Below are positions 17,501 to 26,464 of a stretch of 64,000 nucleotides of DNA, in pieces. Each line of letters begins with the position of its first letter. The first letter of the stretch is position 1. This DNA is from CBDFKB01 sp965248715 (GTDB taxonomy: Bacteria > Pseudomonadota > Alphaproteobacteria > Rhizobiales > Rhizobiaceae). Made by a program: the position numbers and the translations under genes. Below the pieces are notes generated by a model. It worked only from the letters and a program-made list of their open reading frames with translations. It was not told the origin of the DNA and ran no database searches. Where the stretch lies: the NCBI GenBank assembly GCA_965248715.1, contig CBDFKB010000008.1, forward strand, positions 620,001 to 684,000. Direction: 5' to 3'.

Positions 17501-18761
17501 CAAGGAGCGGGCGACCCATCGCATCACCTATGGTTCGCGCATGCACGTGGACGAAGGTGACACGGTCAAGCAGGGTCAGCGGCTCGCCGAATGGGATCCC
17601 TATACCAGGCCAATTTTGACCGAGGTCGAGGGCACGGTTGAATATGAAGATGTGCTCGACAGCCTTTCGGTCACCGAGACCGCCGACGAATCTACCGGCA
17701 TCACCAAACGCGTGATCATCGACTGGCGGGCCAATCCACGCAGTTCCGATCTCAAGCCGGCGATTGTCATCAAAGACAAGGAAGGCGAGGTATTGAAACT
17801 GGAACGCGGTGGCGAAGCGCGGTTCCTGCTTTCGGTCGATTGCATCTTGTCAGTGGAACCGGGTGCGATGGTTTCGGCCGGCGACGTGCTGGCGCGCATT
17901 CCGATGGAAAGCGCTAAGACCAAGGACATCACCGGTGGTTTGCCGCGGGTGGCGGAATTGTTCGAAGCCAGGCGGCCGAAAGACAATGCGATCATCGCCG
18001 AAATCGACGGAACGATCCGATTTGGCCGCGACTACAAAAACAAGCGGCGGATTGCCATCGAGCCACATGATAGCGAGGCTGCCACCTCTGAATATCTGAT
18101 CCCGAAAGGCAAGCCGTTCCACTTCCAGGAAGGCGACGCGATCGAAAAGGGTGATTATCTGATCGACGGCAATCCGGCACCGCACGACATTTTGGCGATC
18201 AAGGGCGTGGAGGCGCTAGCGTCATACCTGGTCCAGGAGATCCAGGAAGTTTATCGGCTGCAAGGGGTGGTGATCAACGATAAGCACATCGAGGTAATTG
18301 TGCGCCAGATGCTGCAGAAGGTTGAAATCACCGACCCTGGCGATACTGGCCTGATTGCCGGTGAGCAGGTCGACCGGGTTGATTTGGACGAACTTAACGA
18401 CCGGTTGGTTGAGGACGGCAAGGCACCAGCAAGTGGCACGCCGGTGCTTCTGGGCATCACCAAGGCTAGCCTGCAAACCCGTTCGTTCATCTCGGCCGCC
18501 TCGTTCCAGGAGACGACCCGGGTACTGACCGAAGCCTCGGTGGCCGGCAAGTCAGATTCCCTCGACGGGCTGAAGGAAAACGTCATCGTCGGCCGGCTGA
18601 TCCCGGCCGGTACCGGCGGTACCATGTCCAAGATCCGCAAGCTTGCTAGTCAGCGCGACGATCTGATTGTCGAAGCGCGACGCAAGGCCGCTCTCGAAGA
18701 GCAGGCGGCTCGGTTGGAAAACCTTAGCGAGGCCGAAGCCGAACAGGCGCCGATGGAATAG
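14547..18761 (+). CDS. rpoC: DNA-directed RNA polymerase subunit beta-prime
   Basis: The 1,404-residue subunit carries the polymerase active site. The N-terminal zinc site is visible in [20 protein letters not shown] (about residues 70-90), the catalytic Mg motif in [12 protein letters not shown] near 460, and the second zinc cluster in [19 protein letters not shown] near 890. [20 protein letters not shown], the bridge/trigger region, is intact. The start at 14547 follows AAGGAGAGAAAGCAC. A terminator lies 25 bases past the stop. Confidence 0.98.
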   Translation: [1404 protein letters not shown]

Positions 18762-18785
18762 AGTAATTACCCAATAGGCACTTGG

Positions 18786-18820
18786 AACGGGTCGCTTTCA
18801 TTGGCGGCCCGTTTTGTTTC
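18786..18820 (+). terminator. Intrinsic terminator after rpoC
   Basis: AACGGGTCGC and GCGGCCCGTT pair with one G-U around a short loop, followed by TTGTTTC. It ends the rplKAJL-rpoBC transcription unit before the str operon. Confidence 0.8.
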
Positions 18821-19244
18821 AGCCACCTTGACGCTAACTGGTCCTGGCGGAGAAATGGCAGGCCGTTCGCAAGGCAGTGATTTGTCCTTGATTTTCGTGA
18901 TTTAGCGGGAGTTGGGGTTGACGCACCACCGGTATCGGTTTATCTGAACCCGGTCTTCGGCCGATGTGAACAATATCGGTTCGGCGCGACATGCGCCGGA
19001 GCAAAAGTTCAAACAAGGCCTGACCAAACGGATATAGATTAAGCGCATGATGGCCCGCTAATTTGGGTCGATCCTCTGCATGTTAGCGGCACCCGCAACG
19101 GCAAACGGCGGGGCGCCGCGATTTGCTAGTTGGTTACCGTCCTTTAGCCGGCCGGTAGCAAGTGGCGACGGCCGCTGGTTTGCCGCTTTTGAGTGTGCGA
19201 TTTAACGCTCGCGCAAGACGGAATACAGGAAAGAGAACAGGCTT
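18821..19244 (+). promoter_or_regulatory. str-operon upstream region with a candidate promoter
   Basis: No gene is seen in these 424 bases. TTGACG at 18918-18923 is spaced 17 bases from TATCTG at 18941-18946, a plausible sigma-70-type promoter for rpsL-rpsG-fusA-tuf because a terminator precedes it and no other promoter-like pair stands out. The transcript leader would be about 290 bases. Confidence 0.4.
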
Positions 19245-19616
19245 ATGCCGACCATTAACCAATTGGTTCGCAATCCGCGGAAACCGGTGATCAAACGCAA
19301 CAAAGTGCCGGCAATGGAATCTTGCCCGCAAAAACGTGGCGTGTGCACCAGGGTCTATACCACCACCCCAAAAAAGCCGAACTCGGCCTTGCGCAAGGTG
19401 GCCAAGATCCGTCTAACCAATGGTTTTGAAGTGATCGGCTACATTCCTGGCGAAGGGCACAATTTGCAGGAACACTCGGTGGTGATGATACGCGGTGGCC
19501 GGGTAAAAGATTTGCCCGGCGTGCGCTATCACGTTATTCGCGGCGTACTGGACACCCAAGGCGTCAAGGACCGCAAGCAGCGCCGTTCGAAATACGGCGC
19601 CAAGCGTCCGAAATAA
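19245..19616 (+). CDS. rpsL: 30S ribosomal protein S12
   Basis: S12 (123 residues) lies at the decoding centre. The loop TTPKKPNSALRKVAKIRLTN, where streptomycin-resistance substitutions occur, is wild type in form (lysine in KKPNS), as is GRVKDLPGVRYH. The start MPTINQLVRNPRKPV matches the family. It leads the str operon, and rpsG follows after 11 bases. Confidence 0.98.
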   Translation: MPTINQLVRNPRKPVIKRNKVPAMESCPQKRGVCTRVYTTTPKKPNSALRKVAKIRLTNGFEVIGYIPGEGHNLQEHSVVMIRGGRVKDLPGVRYHVIRGVLDTQGVKDRKQRRSKYGAKRPK

Positions 19617-19627
19617 GGTAGGGTCAA

Positions 19628-20098
19628 ATGTCACGCCGCCACAGCGCAGAAAAACGCGAAATCAACCCGGACCCGAAGTTCGGCGATATTGTAATCACCA
19701 AATTCATGAACTCGATCATGCTCGACGGCAAAAAGTCGGTCGCTGAGCGCATTGTTTACGGCGCACTGGACACGATTGAGAACAAAACCCGGCAGGATCC
19801 GGTGGCGACTTTTCACCAAGCTCTGGAAAATGTGATGCCGAGCGTGGAAGTGCGCTCGCGCCGGGTCGGCGGTGCCACCTATCAGGTGCCGGTTGAAGTG
19901 CGCAACGAGCGTCGCCAGGCGTTGGCGATCCGCTGGATGATCATCGCCGCACGCAAGCGTAACGAGACTACCATGGTGGACCGGCTGTCCGGAGAATTGA
20001 TGGATGCCGCCAACAATCGTGGTTCGGCGGTCAAGAAGCGCGAAGACACGCACAAAATGGCGGACGCCAACAAAGCGTTCTCGCATTATCGTTGGTAA
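19628..20098 (+). CDS. rpsG: 30S ribosomal protein S7
   Basis: S7 (156 residues) nucleates assembly of the 30S head and contacts E-site tRNA. It begins SRRHSAEKREINPDPKFGDI and contains the VEVRSRRVGGATYQVPVEV beta ribbon and SGELMDAANNRGSAVKKRED near the C terminus, all standard. It lies between rpsL and fusA with short gaps. Confidence 0.98.
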   Translation: MSRRHSAEKREINPDPKFGDIVITKFMNSIMLDGKKSVAERIVYGALDTIENKTRQDPVATFHQALENVMPSVEVRSRRVGGATYQVPVEVRNERRQALAIRWMIIAARKRNETTMVDRLSGELMDAANNRGSAVKKREDTHKMADANKAFSHYRW

Positions 20099-20147
20099 CC
20101 GGTTTCAGGCGCGCCGATAAGCGGTGCAATAAAAGGGCTTGAAGGAA

Positions 20148-22238
20148 ATGGCACGCACCTACCCGATCGATGATTATCGGAATTTCGGCATCATGGCCCA
20201 CATTGATGCCGGGAAAACGACAACCACCGAGCGCATCCTTTATTACACCGGCAAAAGCCACAAGATCGGCGAAGTGCACGATGGCGCCGCCACCATGGAC
20301 TGGATGGAGCAGGAGCAAGAGCGCGGCATCACGATCACGTCGGCGGCGACCACCACGTTTTGGAAACACCGCGACGGCGAGACCAGACGTTTCAACATCA
20401 TTGACACCCCTGGCCATGTTGACTTCACCATTGAAGTAGAGCGTTCTCTTAGAGTGCTGGATGGTGCGATTGCGCTGCTCGACGCCAATGCTGGGGTGGA
20501 GCCGCAAACCGAAACCGTGTGGCGCCAAGCCAACAAATACAATGTGCCGCGCATGATCTTCGTCAACAAGATGGACAAGATCGGTGCCGACTTCTTCCGT
20601 TCCGTGGAAATGATCAAGGAGCGCCTCGGTGCTAAACCGGTGCCATTGCAAATCCCGATTGGCGCGGAAAGTGAATTTGCCGGCGTGGTCGATCTGATCG
20701 AGATGAAGGCGCTGATCTGGAAGGCGGAAAATCTGGGCGCGGAATGGGAAGTCAAAGACATTCCCGACGATTTGGTCGATACCGCTAACAAAATGCGCGA
20801 AGAGATGATCGAAGCGGCAGTTGAGGTCGACGAAGCGGCGATGGAAGCCTATCTGGAAGGCGAAGAACCGGACGCCGATACATTGCGAGCATTGATCCGC
20901 AAAGGCACTATTGCCGTGGAATTTTTCCCGGTGCTGTGCGGTTCAGCGTTCAAGAACAAAGGCGTGCAGCCATTGTTGGATGCGGTGGTCGACTTTTTGC
21001 CGAGCCCGGTCGACATTCCTTCGGTCAAGGGCATCGATACCAAAAGCCAAGAAGAAACTACCCGTGTGGCGTCGGACGATGAGCCCCTGTCGATTTTGGC
21101 GTTCAAGATCATGAACGACCCGTTTGTCGGCACGTTGACATTTTGCCGGATTTATTCCGGTAAGCTGAATACTGGCTCTTCCGTCATCAACACGGTTAAG
21201 GAGAAGCGCGAGCGGGTTGGCCGCATGCTGCTGATGCATTCCAACGACCGCGAGGACATCAAGGAAGCCTTTGCTGGCGACATCGTGGCGATTGCCGGGC
21301 TGAAGGAAACCACCACCGGCGATACCCTGTGTGATCCCTTAAAACCGGTGATCTTGGAGCGCATGGAGTTTCCGGAACCAGTGATCGAGATTGCAATCGA
21401 GCCCAGAACCAAAGCCGACCAAGAAAAAATGGGCATCGCATTGCACCGTCTCGCCGCCGAGGACCCGTCGTTTCGGGTTTCGTCCGATGAAGAATCCGGC
21501 CAAACCATCATCGCCGGCATGGGCGAGCTACATCTCGACATCCTGGTTGACCGGATGAAACGTGAATTCAAGGTGGAAGCCAATATCGGAGCGCCGCAGG
21601 TCGCCTATCGCGAGACTATTACCCGCGTCCACGAATTTGACCACACCCACAAGAAACAGTCGGGCGGTTCCGGCCAGTTCGCCCGCATCAAAGTAGTGAT
21701 CGAGCCGATAGAAGCCGGCACCGGTTTTGAGTTTGTAAGCAAAATTGTCGGTGGTTCGGTGCCGAAGGATTATATTCCTGGCGTCCAAAAAGGCATTGCA
21801 TCGGTCATGACATCTGGCCCGATCGCCGGGTTCCCGATGGTCGATATCAGGGCAACATTGATCGACGGCGCCTATCACGATGTGGATTCAAGCGTGCTGG
21901 CATTTGAGATTGCCGGGCGCGCCGGTTTCAGGGATGGTTGCCGTGCCGCACGGCCGGTGTTGTTGGAGCCGATCATGAAGGTGGAAGTGGTGACGCCTGA
22001 GGACTATATGGGTGATATCATCGGCGATCTTAACTCCAGGCGGGGCCAGATTTCGGGAACGGAAACGCGCGGCGTCGCTAATGTTGTGAACGCCATGGTG
22101 CCGCTTGCAAACATGTTTGGTTATGTGAACACCCTGCGCTCAATGAGCCAGGGCCGGGCCCAATTCACCATGCAGTTTGATCACTATGAGCAGGTGCCCA
22201 AAGCGGTGGCTGATGAGGTACAGGCAAAGTACGCCTGA
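20148..22238 (+). CDS. fusA: Elongation factor G
   Basis: EF-G (696 residues) is the GTPase that drives translocation and, with RRF, ribosome recycling. GTPase motifs are AHIDAGKTT (G1), DTPGHVDF (G3) and NKMDKIGAD (G4), with the switch region QERGITITSAATTTF. I chose the ATG at 20148 to give MARTYPIDDYRNFGIMAHID, the usual start in relatives; a TTG three codons upstream at 20139 is in frame and cannot be excluded. tuf follows after 76 bases. Confidence 0.97.
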   Translation: MARTYPIDDYRNFGIMAHIDAGKTTTTERILYYTGKSHKIGEVHDGAATMDWMEQEQERGITITSAATTTFWKHRDGETRRFNIIDTPGHVDFTIEVERSLRVLDGAIALLDANAGVEPQTETVWRQANKYNVPRMIFVNKMDKIGADFFRSVEMIKERLGAKPVPLQIPIGAESEFAGVVDLIEMKALIWKAENLGAEWEVKDIPDDLVDTANKMREEMIEAAVEVDEAAMEAYLEGEEPDADTLRALIRKGTIAVEFFPVLCGSAFKNKGVQPLLDAVVDFLPSPVDIPSVKGIDTKSQEETTRVASDDEPLSILAFKIMNDPFVGTLTFCRIYSGKLNTGSSVINTVKEKRERVGRMLLMHSNDREDIKEAFAGDIVAIAGLKETTTGDTLCDPLKPVILERMEFPEPVIEIAIEPRTKADQEKMGIALHRLAAEDPSFRVSSDEESGQTIIAGMGELHLDILVDRMKREFKVEANIGAPQVAYRETITRVHEFDHTHKKQSGGSGQFARIKVVIEPIEAGTGFEFVSKIVGGSVPKDYIPGVQKGIASVMTSGPIAGFPMVDIRATLIDGAYHDVDSSVLAFEIAGRAGFRDGCRAARPVLLEPIMKVEVVTPEDYMGDIIGDLNSRRGQISGTETRGVANVVNAMVPLANMFGYVNTLRSMSQGRAQFTMQFDHYEQVPKAVADEVQAKYA

Positions 22239-22314
22239 GTTTTAGACAGAAGAGGTTCGGGAGTGAACTTCCTGGGTTATCCGTCGCGCGAGCGACCCAT
22301 GATGGAGAGCCAAA

Positions 22315-23490
22315 ATGGCAAAAGCAAAATTTGAACGCACCAAGCCGCACTGCAACATCGGCACGATCGGCCATGTCGATCACGGCAAAACCACGCTGAC
22401 CGCTGCGATCACCAAATATTTTGGTGATTTCAAAGCCTATGACGAAATTGACGGTGCGCCGGAAGAAAAAGCCCGCGGGATCACGATTTCGACTGCTCAC
22501 GTCGAATATGAAACCGATGCTCGCCATTACGCCCACGTCGACTGCCCTGGCCACGCCGACTATGTGAAAAACATGATCACCGGAGCGGCGCAGATGGATG
22601 GCGCGATATTGGTGGTTTCGGCCGCCGACGGTCCAATGCCGCAGACCCGTGAGCACATTTTGCTGGCTCGCCAGGTCGGCGTACCGGCGATCGTAGTCTA
22701 CATGAATAAGGTCGATCAGGTTGACGACGAGGAGTTGCTCGAACTGGTCGATATGGAAGTGCGCGAACTCTTGGCACTCTATGAATTCCCCGGGGACGAT
22801 ATTCCGATCATCAAGGGCTCCGCCCTTGCTGCCATGGAAGGCCGTGACGAGGCGATCGGCGAAAACTCGATCCGCGAATTGATGGCCCAGGTCGACGCTT
22901 ATATTCCGCAGCCGGATCGTCCGATCGATCAGCCATTCTTGCTGCCGATTGAAGATGTGTTCTCGATTTCCGGTCGCGGCACCGTGGTGACCGGCCGTAT
23001 TGAGCGCGGCGTGGTCAATGTTGGCGATGAAATTGAAATCGTTGGCATTCGCGACACCAAGAAAACCACCTGCACCGGGGTCGAAATGTTCCGCAAGCTG
23101 CTTGATCGCGGTGAAGCCGGCGACAATGTTGGAACGCTGCTGCGCGGCATCGACCGTGACGGTGTGGAACGTGGCCAAGTGCTGTGCAAGCCGGGCTCGG
23201 TTAAACCACACACTAAGTTCAAAGCCGAAGCCTACATTTTGACCAAGGATGAAGGTGGCCGGCATACGCCGTTTTTCACCAATTATCGGCCGCAGTTTTA
23301 CTTCCGTACAACGGATGTGACCGGTGTGGTGCATCTTCCCGAAGGTGTGGAAATGGTTATGCCGGGCGACAATATTGAAATGACCATCGAACTGATCGTA
23401 CCGATCGCGATGGAGGAGCGGGTTCGCTTCGCGATCCGCGAAGGTGGCCGCACAGTTGGCGCCGGTATCGTTGCCAGCATTATCGAATAA
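22315..23490 (+). CDS. tuf: Elongation factor Tu
   Basis: EF-Tu (391 residues) delivers aminoacyl-tRNA to the ribosome as a GTP complex. G motifs are GHVDHGKTT (near 19), DCPGHADYVK (near 80) and NKVDQVD (near 135); domain 2 has FSISGRGTVVTGRIERG and domain 3 FRTTDVTGVV. It closes the str group and precedes rpsJ. Many alphaproteobacteria have a second tuf before secE; that position is empty here, so any second copy would lie outside the window. Confidence 0.98.
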   Translation: MAKAKFERTKPHCNIGTIGHVDHGKTTLTAAITKYFGDFKAYDEIDGAPEEKARGITISTAHVEYETDARHYAHVDCPGHADYVKNMITGAAQMDGAILVVSAADGPMPQTREHILLARQVGVPAIVVYMNKVDQVDDEELLELVDMEVRELLALYEFPGDDIPIIKGSALAAMEGRDEAIGENSIRELMAQVDAYIPQPDRPIDQPFLLPIEDVFSISGRGTVVTGRIERGVVNVGDEIEIVGIRDTKKTTCTGVEMFRKLLDRGEAGDNVGTLLRGIDRDGVERGQVLCKPGSVKPHTKFKAEAYILTKDEGGRHTPFFTNYRPQFYFRTTDVTGVVHLPEGVEMVMPGDNIEMTIELIVPIAMEERVRFAIREGGRTVGAGIVASIIE

Positions 23491-23507
23491 CGACAACGAG
23501 ATTGGGT

Positions 23508-23540
23508 GTGCGTGCCTTTGGGCATGCGCGCCTTTTCTTT
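23508..23540 (+). terminator. Hairpin between tuf and rpsJ, weak terminator or attenuator
   Basis: GTGCGTGCC (23508-23516) and GGCATGCGC (23521-23529) pair over nine bases with a TTTG loop and two G-U pairs, followed by GCCTTTTCTTT. It could partly terminate str transcription, or attenuate S10-operon expression, just before the rpsJ ribosome binding site. Confidence 0.5.
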
Positions 23541-23555
23541 GAAGGAAAATTGAGC

Positions 23556-23864
23556 ATGGCCGGTCAAAACATACGCATCAGGCTAAAGGCATTTGATCAT
23601 CGGGTGCTGGATGCGTCGACAAAAGAGATTGTGTCGACGGCCAAACGTACCGGTGCGCAGGTCAGAGGCCCGGTGCCGCTGCCTACCAGAATTGAGAAAT
23701 ACACGGTTAACCGGTCGCCTCACATCGACAAGAAGAGCCGCGAGCAGTTTGAAATGCGCACGCACAAACGGCTCTTGGATATTGTCGATCCGACACCGCA
23801 AACGGTAGACGCGCTGATGAAGCTCGATCTTGCCGCCGGCGTCGATGTAGAAATCAAGCTGTAG
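23556..23864 (+). CDS. rpsJ: 30S ribosomal protein S10
   Basis: S10 (102 residues) is a 30S head protein and, as NusE, a partner of NusG and NusB. I chose the ATG at 23556 (GAAGGAAAATTGAGC upstream), giving MAGQNIRIRLKAFDHRVLD; the frame is open 54 bases further but that part overlaps the upstream hairpin. GPVPLPTRIEKYTVNRSPHI is the conserved middle. It opens the S10 operon; rplC follows after 52 bases. Confidence 0.97.
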   Translation: MAGQNIRIRLKAFDHRVLDASTKEIVSTAKRTGAQVRGPVPLPTRIEKYTVNRSPHIDKKSREQFEMRTHKRLLDIVDPTPQTVDALMKLDLAAGVDVEIKL

Positions 23865-23916
23865 ATTTACCGCAACGATCCGAAGTCGGGAACTACAGGA
23901 AGCAAGGAACGATTGA

Positions 23917-24663
23917 ATGCGTTCAGGGGTAATAGCACAGAAGCTTGGAATGACCCGGATTTACCGGGATACGGGCGAGCACGTGCCGGTTACGGTTCTG
24001 CGCGTCGACAATCTTCAGGTTGTCGCGCAGAAAACCGAGCAAAAGAATGGCTATAACGCGGTCCAGTTGGGCGTCGGCATGGCCAAGGTCAAAAACACCA
24101 CGCGGCCGATGCGCGGTCATTTTGCGGTCGCCAAGGTTGAGCCAAAGCGCAAAGTGGCGGAGTTTAGGGTTTCGCCGGAAAACATGATCGATGTGGGTGC
24201 GGAAATTACCGCCGACCATTTCATCGCCGGCCAGAAGGTTGACGTTACCGGGATATCGGTCGGCAAGGGTTTTGCCGGCGCCATGAAGCGGCATAATTTC
24301 AAAGGCTTAAGGGCAACTCACGGGGTTTCGGTTTCGCACCGCTCGCACGGTTCGACCGGCCAATGCCAGGATCCGGGCAAGGTGTTTAAAGGCAAAAAGA
24401 TGGCCGGCCATATGGGCGCTGAGCGGGTAACGACCCAGAATTTGGAAATCGTCACCACCGACGTCGAGCGTGGCCTGATCATGGTTCGTGGCGCGGTACC
24501 AGGCTCCAAGGGCTCGTGGATTTATGTCCGCGACGCGGTCAAGAAAGCGCTGCCTGAGGGCGTGCCGTCACCGGCGGCAATTCGCCAGCAGGCGCAAACC
24601 GCAGCGCTCGCCCAGGAAGCGGCAACGACACAGGTAGGCGAAGATGCCGGAGGTAGCGAGTGA
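23917..24663 (+). CDS. rplC: 50S ribosomal protein L3
   Basis: L3 (248 residues) helps form the peptidyl-transferase region. It starts MRSGVIAQKLGMTRIYRD and contains the loop RATHGVSVSHRSHGSTGQ with the glutamine that is methylated in many bacteria (GSTGQCQDPGKVFKGKKMAG). An alanine/glutamine-rich tail of about 30 residues is longer than in E. coli and usual for alphaproteobacteria. Its TGA overlaps the rplD ATG by one base. Confidence 0.97.
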   Translation: MRSGVIAQKLGMTRIYRDTGEHVPVTVLRVDNLQVVAQKTEQKNGYNAVQLGVGMAKVKNTTRPMRGHFAVAKVEPKRKVAEFRVSPENMIDVGAEITADHFIAGQKVDVTGISVGKGFAGAMKRHNFKGLRATHGVSVSHRSHGSTGQCQDPGKVFKGKKMAGHMGAERVTTQNLEIVTTDVERGLIMVRGAVPGSKGSWIYVRDAVKKALPEGVPSPAAIRQQAQTAALAQEAATTQVGEDAGGSE

Positions 24664-25283
24664 TGAAGTTCGATATCACCTCGCTGGACGGCGAGGCCAG
24701 TGGCTCGGTCACAGTTTCCGATGCGATTTTCGGACTGGAGGCGCGCAAGGATCTTTTGCACCGCATGGTTCGTTATCAGTTGGCCAAGCGCCGCCAGGGT
24801 ACCCATGCGGTTAAGAACCGTGCCGACATTTCGCGCACCGGCGCGAAAATGTACCGGCAAAAAGGCACTGGCCGGGCTCGCCATTCAACCGCCAAGGCGC
24901 CACAGTTTCGTGGTGGCGGACGAGCCTTTGGACCGACCCCGCGCGATCATTCGCACGGACTGCCAAAAAAGGTTCGCGCGCTGGCGCTAAGGCATGCACT
25001 GTCAGCCAAAGCGGCCGGCGAAGCGATCATCATTTTGGACAAGGCGGAAGCCGGTGCTCCGAAAACCGGCGATTTGCGGGGCAAACTGCAAAAGCTCGGC
25101 CTGGTCAATGCGCTGATTATCGGCGGCGGCGAGATCGATAGCAATTTCGCCCACGCGGCGCGCAACATCCCCAATCTCGACGTGCTGCCGATACAGGGGA
25201 TCAATGTTTACGACATTTTGCGGCGCGACAAACTGGTTCTGACCCGCGATGCGGTCAAGGCTCTTGAGGAGCGTTTCAAATGA
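24663..25283 (+). CDS. rplD: 50S ribosomal protein L4
   Basis: L4 (206 residues) lines the exit tunnel near the macrolide site. The extended loop with KMYRQKGTGRARHSTAKAPQ and FGPTPRDHSHGLPKKVRALA is intact. The ATG at 24663 overlaps the rplC stop (TGATG), and the gene ends in an ATGA overlap with rplW. In gammaproteobacteria L4 controls the S10 operon; I see no equivalent leader evidence here. Confidence 0.97.
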   Translation: MKFDITSLDGEASGSVTVSDAIFGLEARKDLLHRMVRYQLAKRRQGTHAVKNRADISRTGAKMYRQKGTGRARHSTAKAPQFRGGGRAFGPTPRDHSHGLPKKVRALALRHALSAKAAGEAIIILDKAEAGAPKTGDLRGKLQKLGLVNALIIGGGEIDSNFAHAARNIPNLDVLPIQGINVYDILRRDKLVLTRDAVKALEERFK

Positions 25284-25573
25284 CCGATTTGCGCCATTAC
25301 GACATAATTGTTTCACCGGTGATTACCGAAAAAGCGACCATGGCTTCGGAAGCTAATCAGGTCATTTTCAATGTCGCCGGCGATGCTACCAAGCCGGAAA
25401 TCAAGCAGGCGGTCGAGGGCCTGTTCGGGGTCAAGGTGAAAACGGTCAACACCTTGGTACGCAAGGGCAAGGTGAAACGTTTTCGTGGCCGTTTGGGACG
25501 GCAAAGTGATGTCAAGAAAGCGGTGGTTACCCTGGTCGACGGCCAGTCGATCGACGTAACAACCGGACTATAG
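25280..25573 (+). CDS. rplW: 50S ribosomal protein L23
   Basis: L23 (97 residues) lies at the tunnel exit and is the docking site for trigger factor and SRP. It shows YDIIVSPVITEKATMASEAN and the conserved GVKVKTVNTLVRKGKVKRFRG region. It overlaps rplD by four bases (ATGA), implying coupled translation, and precedes rplB by 42 bases. Confidence 0.97.
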   Translation: MTDLRHYDIIVSPVITEKATMASEANQVIFNVAGDATKPEIKQAVEGLFGVKVKTVNTLVRKGKVKRFRGRLGRQSDVKKAVVTLVDGQSIDVTTGL

Positions 25574-25615
25574 ACAAAGTAAGGGGCCGTTTGAAACGGT
25601 ACCAAGGTATATGCC

Positions 25616-26449
25616 ATGGCGATGAAACATTATAAGCCGACGTCTCCGGGTCACCGACAATTGGTGATCGTGGACCGGTCCGGTCTTTGGAAAGGCAAGC
25701 CGGTCAAGCGATTGACCGAAGGGCTACATTCCAGCGGCGGGCGCAATAATGCCGGACGCATCACCAATGATCATCGCGGCGGTGGACATAAACGTGCTTA
25801 TCGCAAGATCGATTTCAAACGCCGCAAATGGGATGTGGAGGGTACGATTGAGCGGATCGAATACGATCCCAACCGTTCCGCACATATCGCGCTGATCAAC
25901 TATGCCGATGGCGAACAGGCCTATATTTTGGCCCCGCAACGGGTTGGCGCCGGTGACAAGGTAATTGCGGCAGCGCGTGCCGACATCAAGCCCGGCAACG
26001 CAATGCCGCTCAACACAATCCCGATCGGCACCATTGTCCACAATGTGGAAATGAAGCCTGAAAAGGGTGGCCAGATCGCCAGGTCTGCCGGCAATTATGC
26101 CCAGCTGGTTGGCCGCGACGGGCCATACGCGATCATGCGTTTGAATTCAGGCGAACAGCGGCTGATCCATGGCAATTGCATGGCAACCATCGGCGCGGTT
26201 TCCAACCCGGACAATGGCAACATCAATCTCGGCAAGGCCGGCCGCAAACGCTGGCTTGGACGCCGCCCGCACGTGCGCGGTGTTGCCATGAACCCGATCG
26301 ATCACCCGCACGGTGGTGGCGAAGGCCGCTCGTCAGGCGGTCGTCACCCGGTAACCCCGTGGGGCAAACCGACCAAAGGCAAACGCACCCGCAGCAACCG
26401 GGTGTCGGACAAATTCATTATGCGCTCGCGGCATCAGCGCAAGAAATAA
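25616..26449 (+). CDS. rplB: 50S ribosomal protein L2
   Basis: L2 (277 residues) is needed for subunit joining and peptidyl transfer. The C-terminal signature RGVAMNPIDHPHGGGEGRSS with its conserved histidine is intact, as are GRNNAGRITNDHRGGGHKR and the basic tail. Start MAMKHYKPTSPGHRQL agrees with relatives. rpsS begins 15 bases after its stop. Confidence 0.98.
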   Translation: MAMKHYKPTSPGHRQLVIVDRSGLWKGKPVKRLTEGLHSSGGRNNAGRITNDHRGGGHKRAYRKIDFKRRKWDVEGTIERIEYDPNRSAHIALINYADGEQAYILAPQRVGAGDKVIAAARADIKPGNAMPLNTIPIGTIVHNVEMKPEKGGQIARSAGNYAQLVGRDGPYAIMRLNSGEQRLIHGNCMATIGAVSNPDNGNINLGKAGRKRWLGRRPHVRGVAMNPIDHPHGGGEGRSSGGRHPVTPWGKPTKGKRTRSNRVSDKFIMRSRHQRKK

Positions 26450-26464
26450 GAAGGTACAGCAAAA

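Noticed and set aside
22165..23496. 443-codon minus-strand frame opposite tuf
   Set aside because: It is the mirror frame of EF-Tu and has no independent support.
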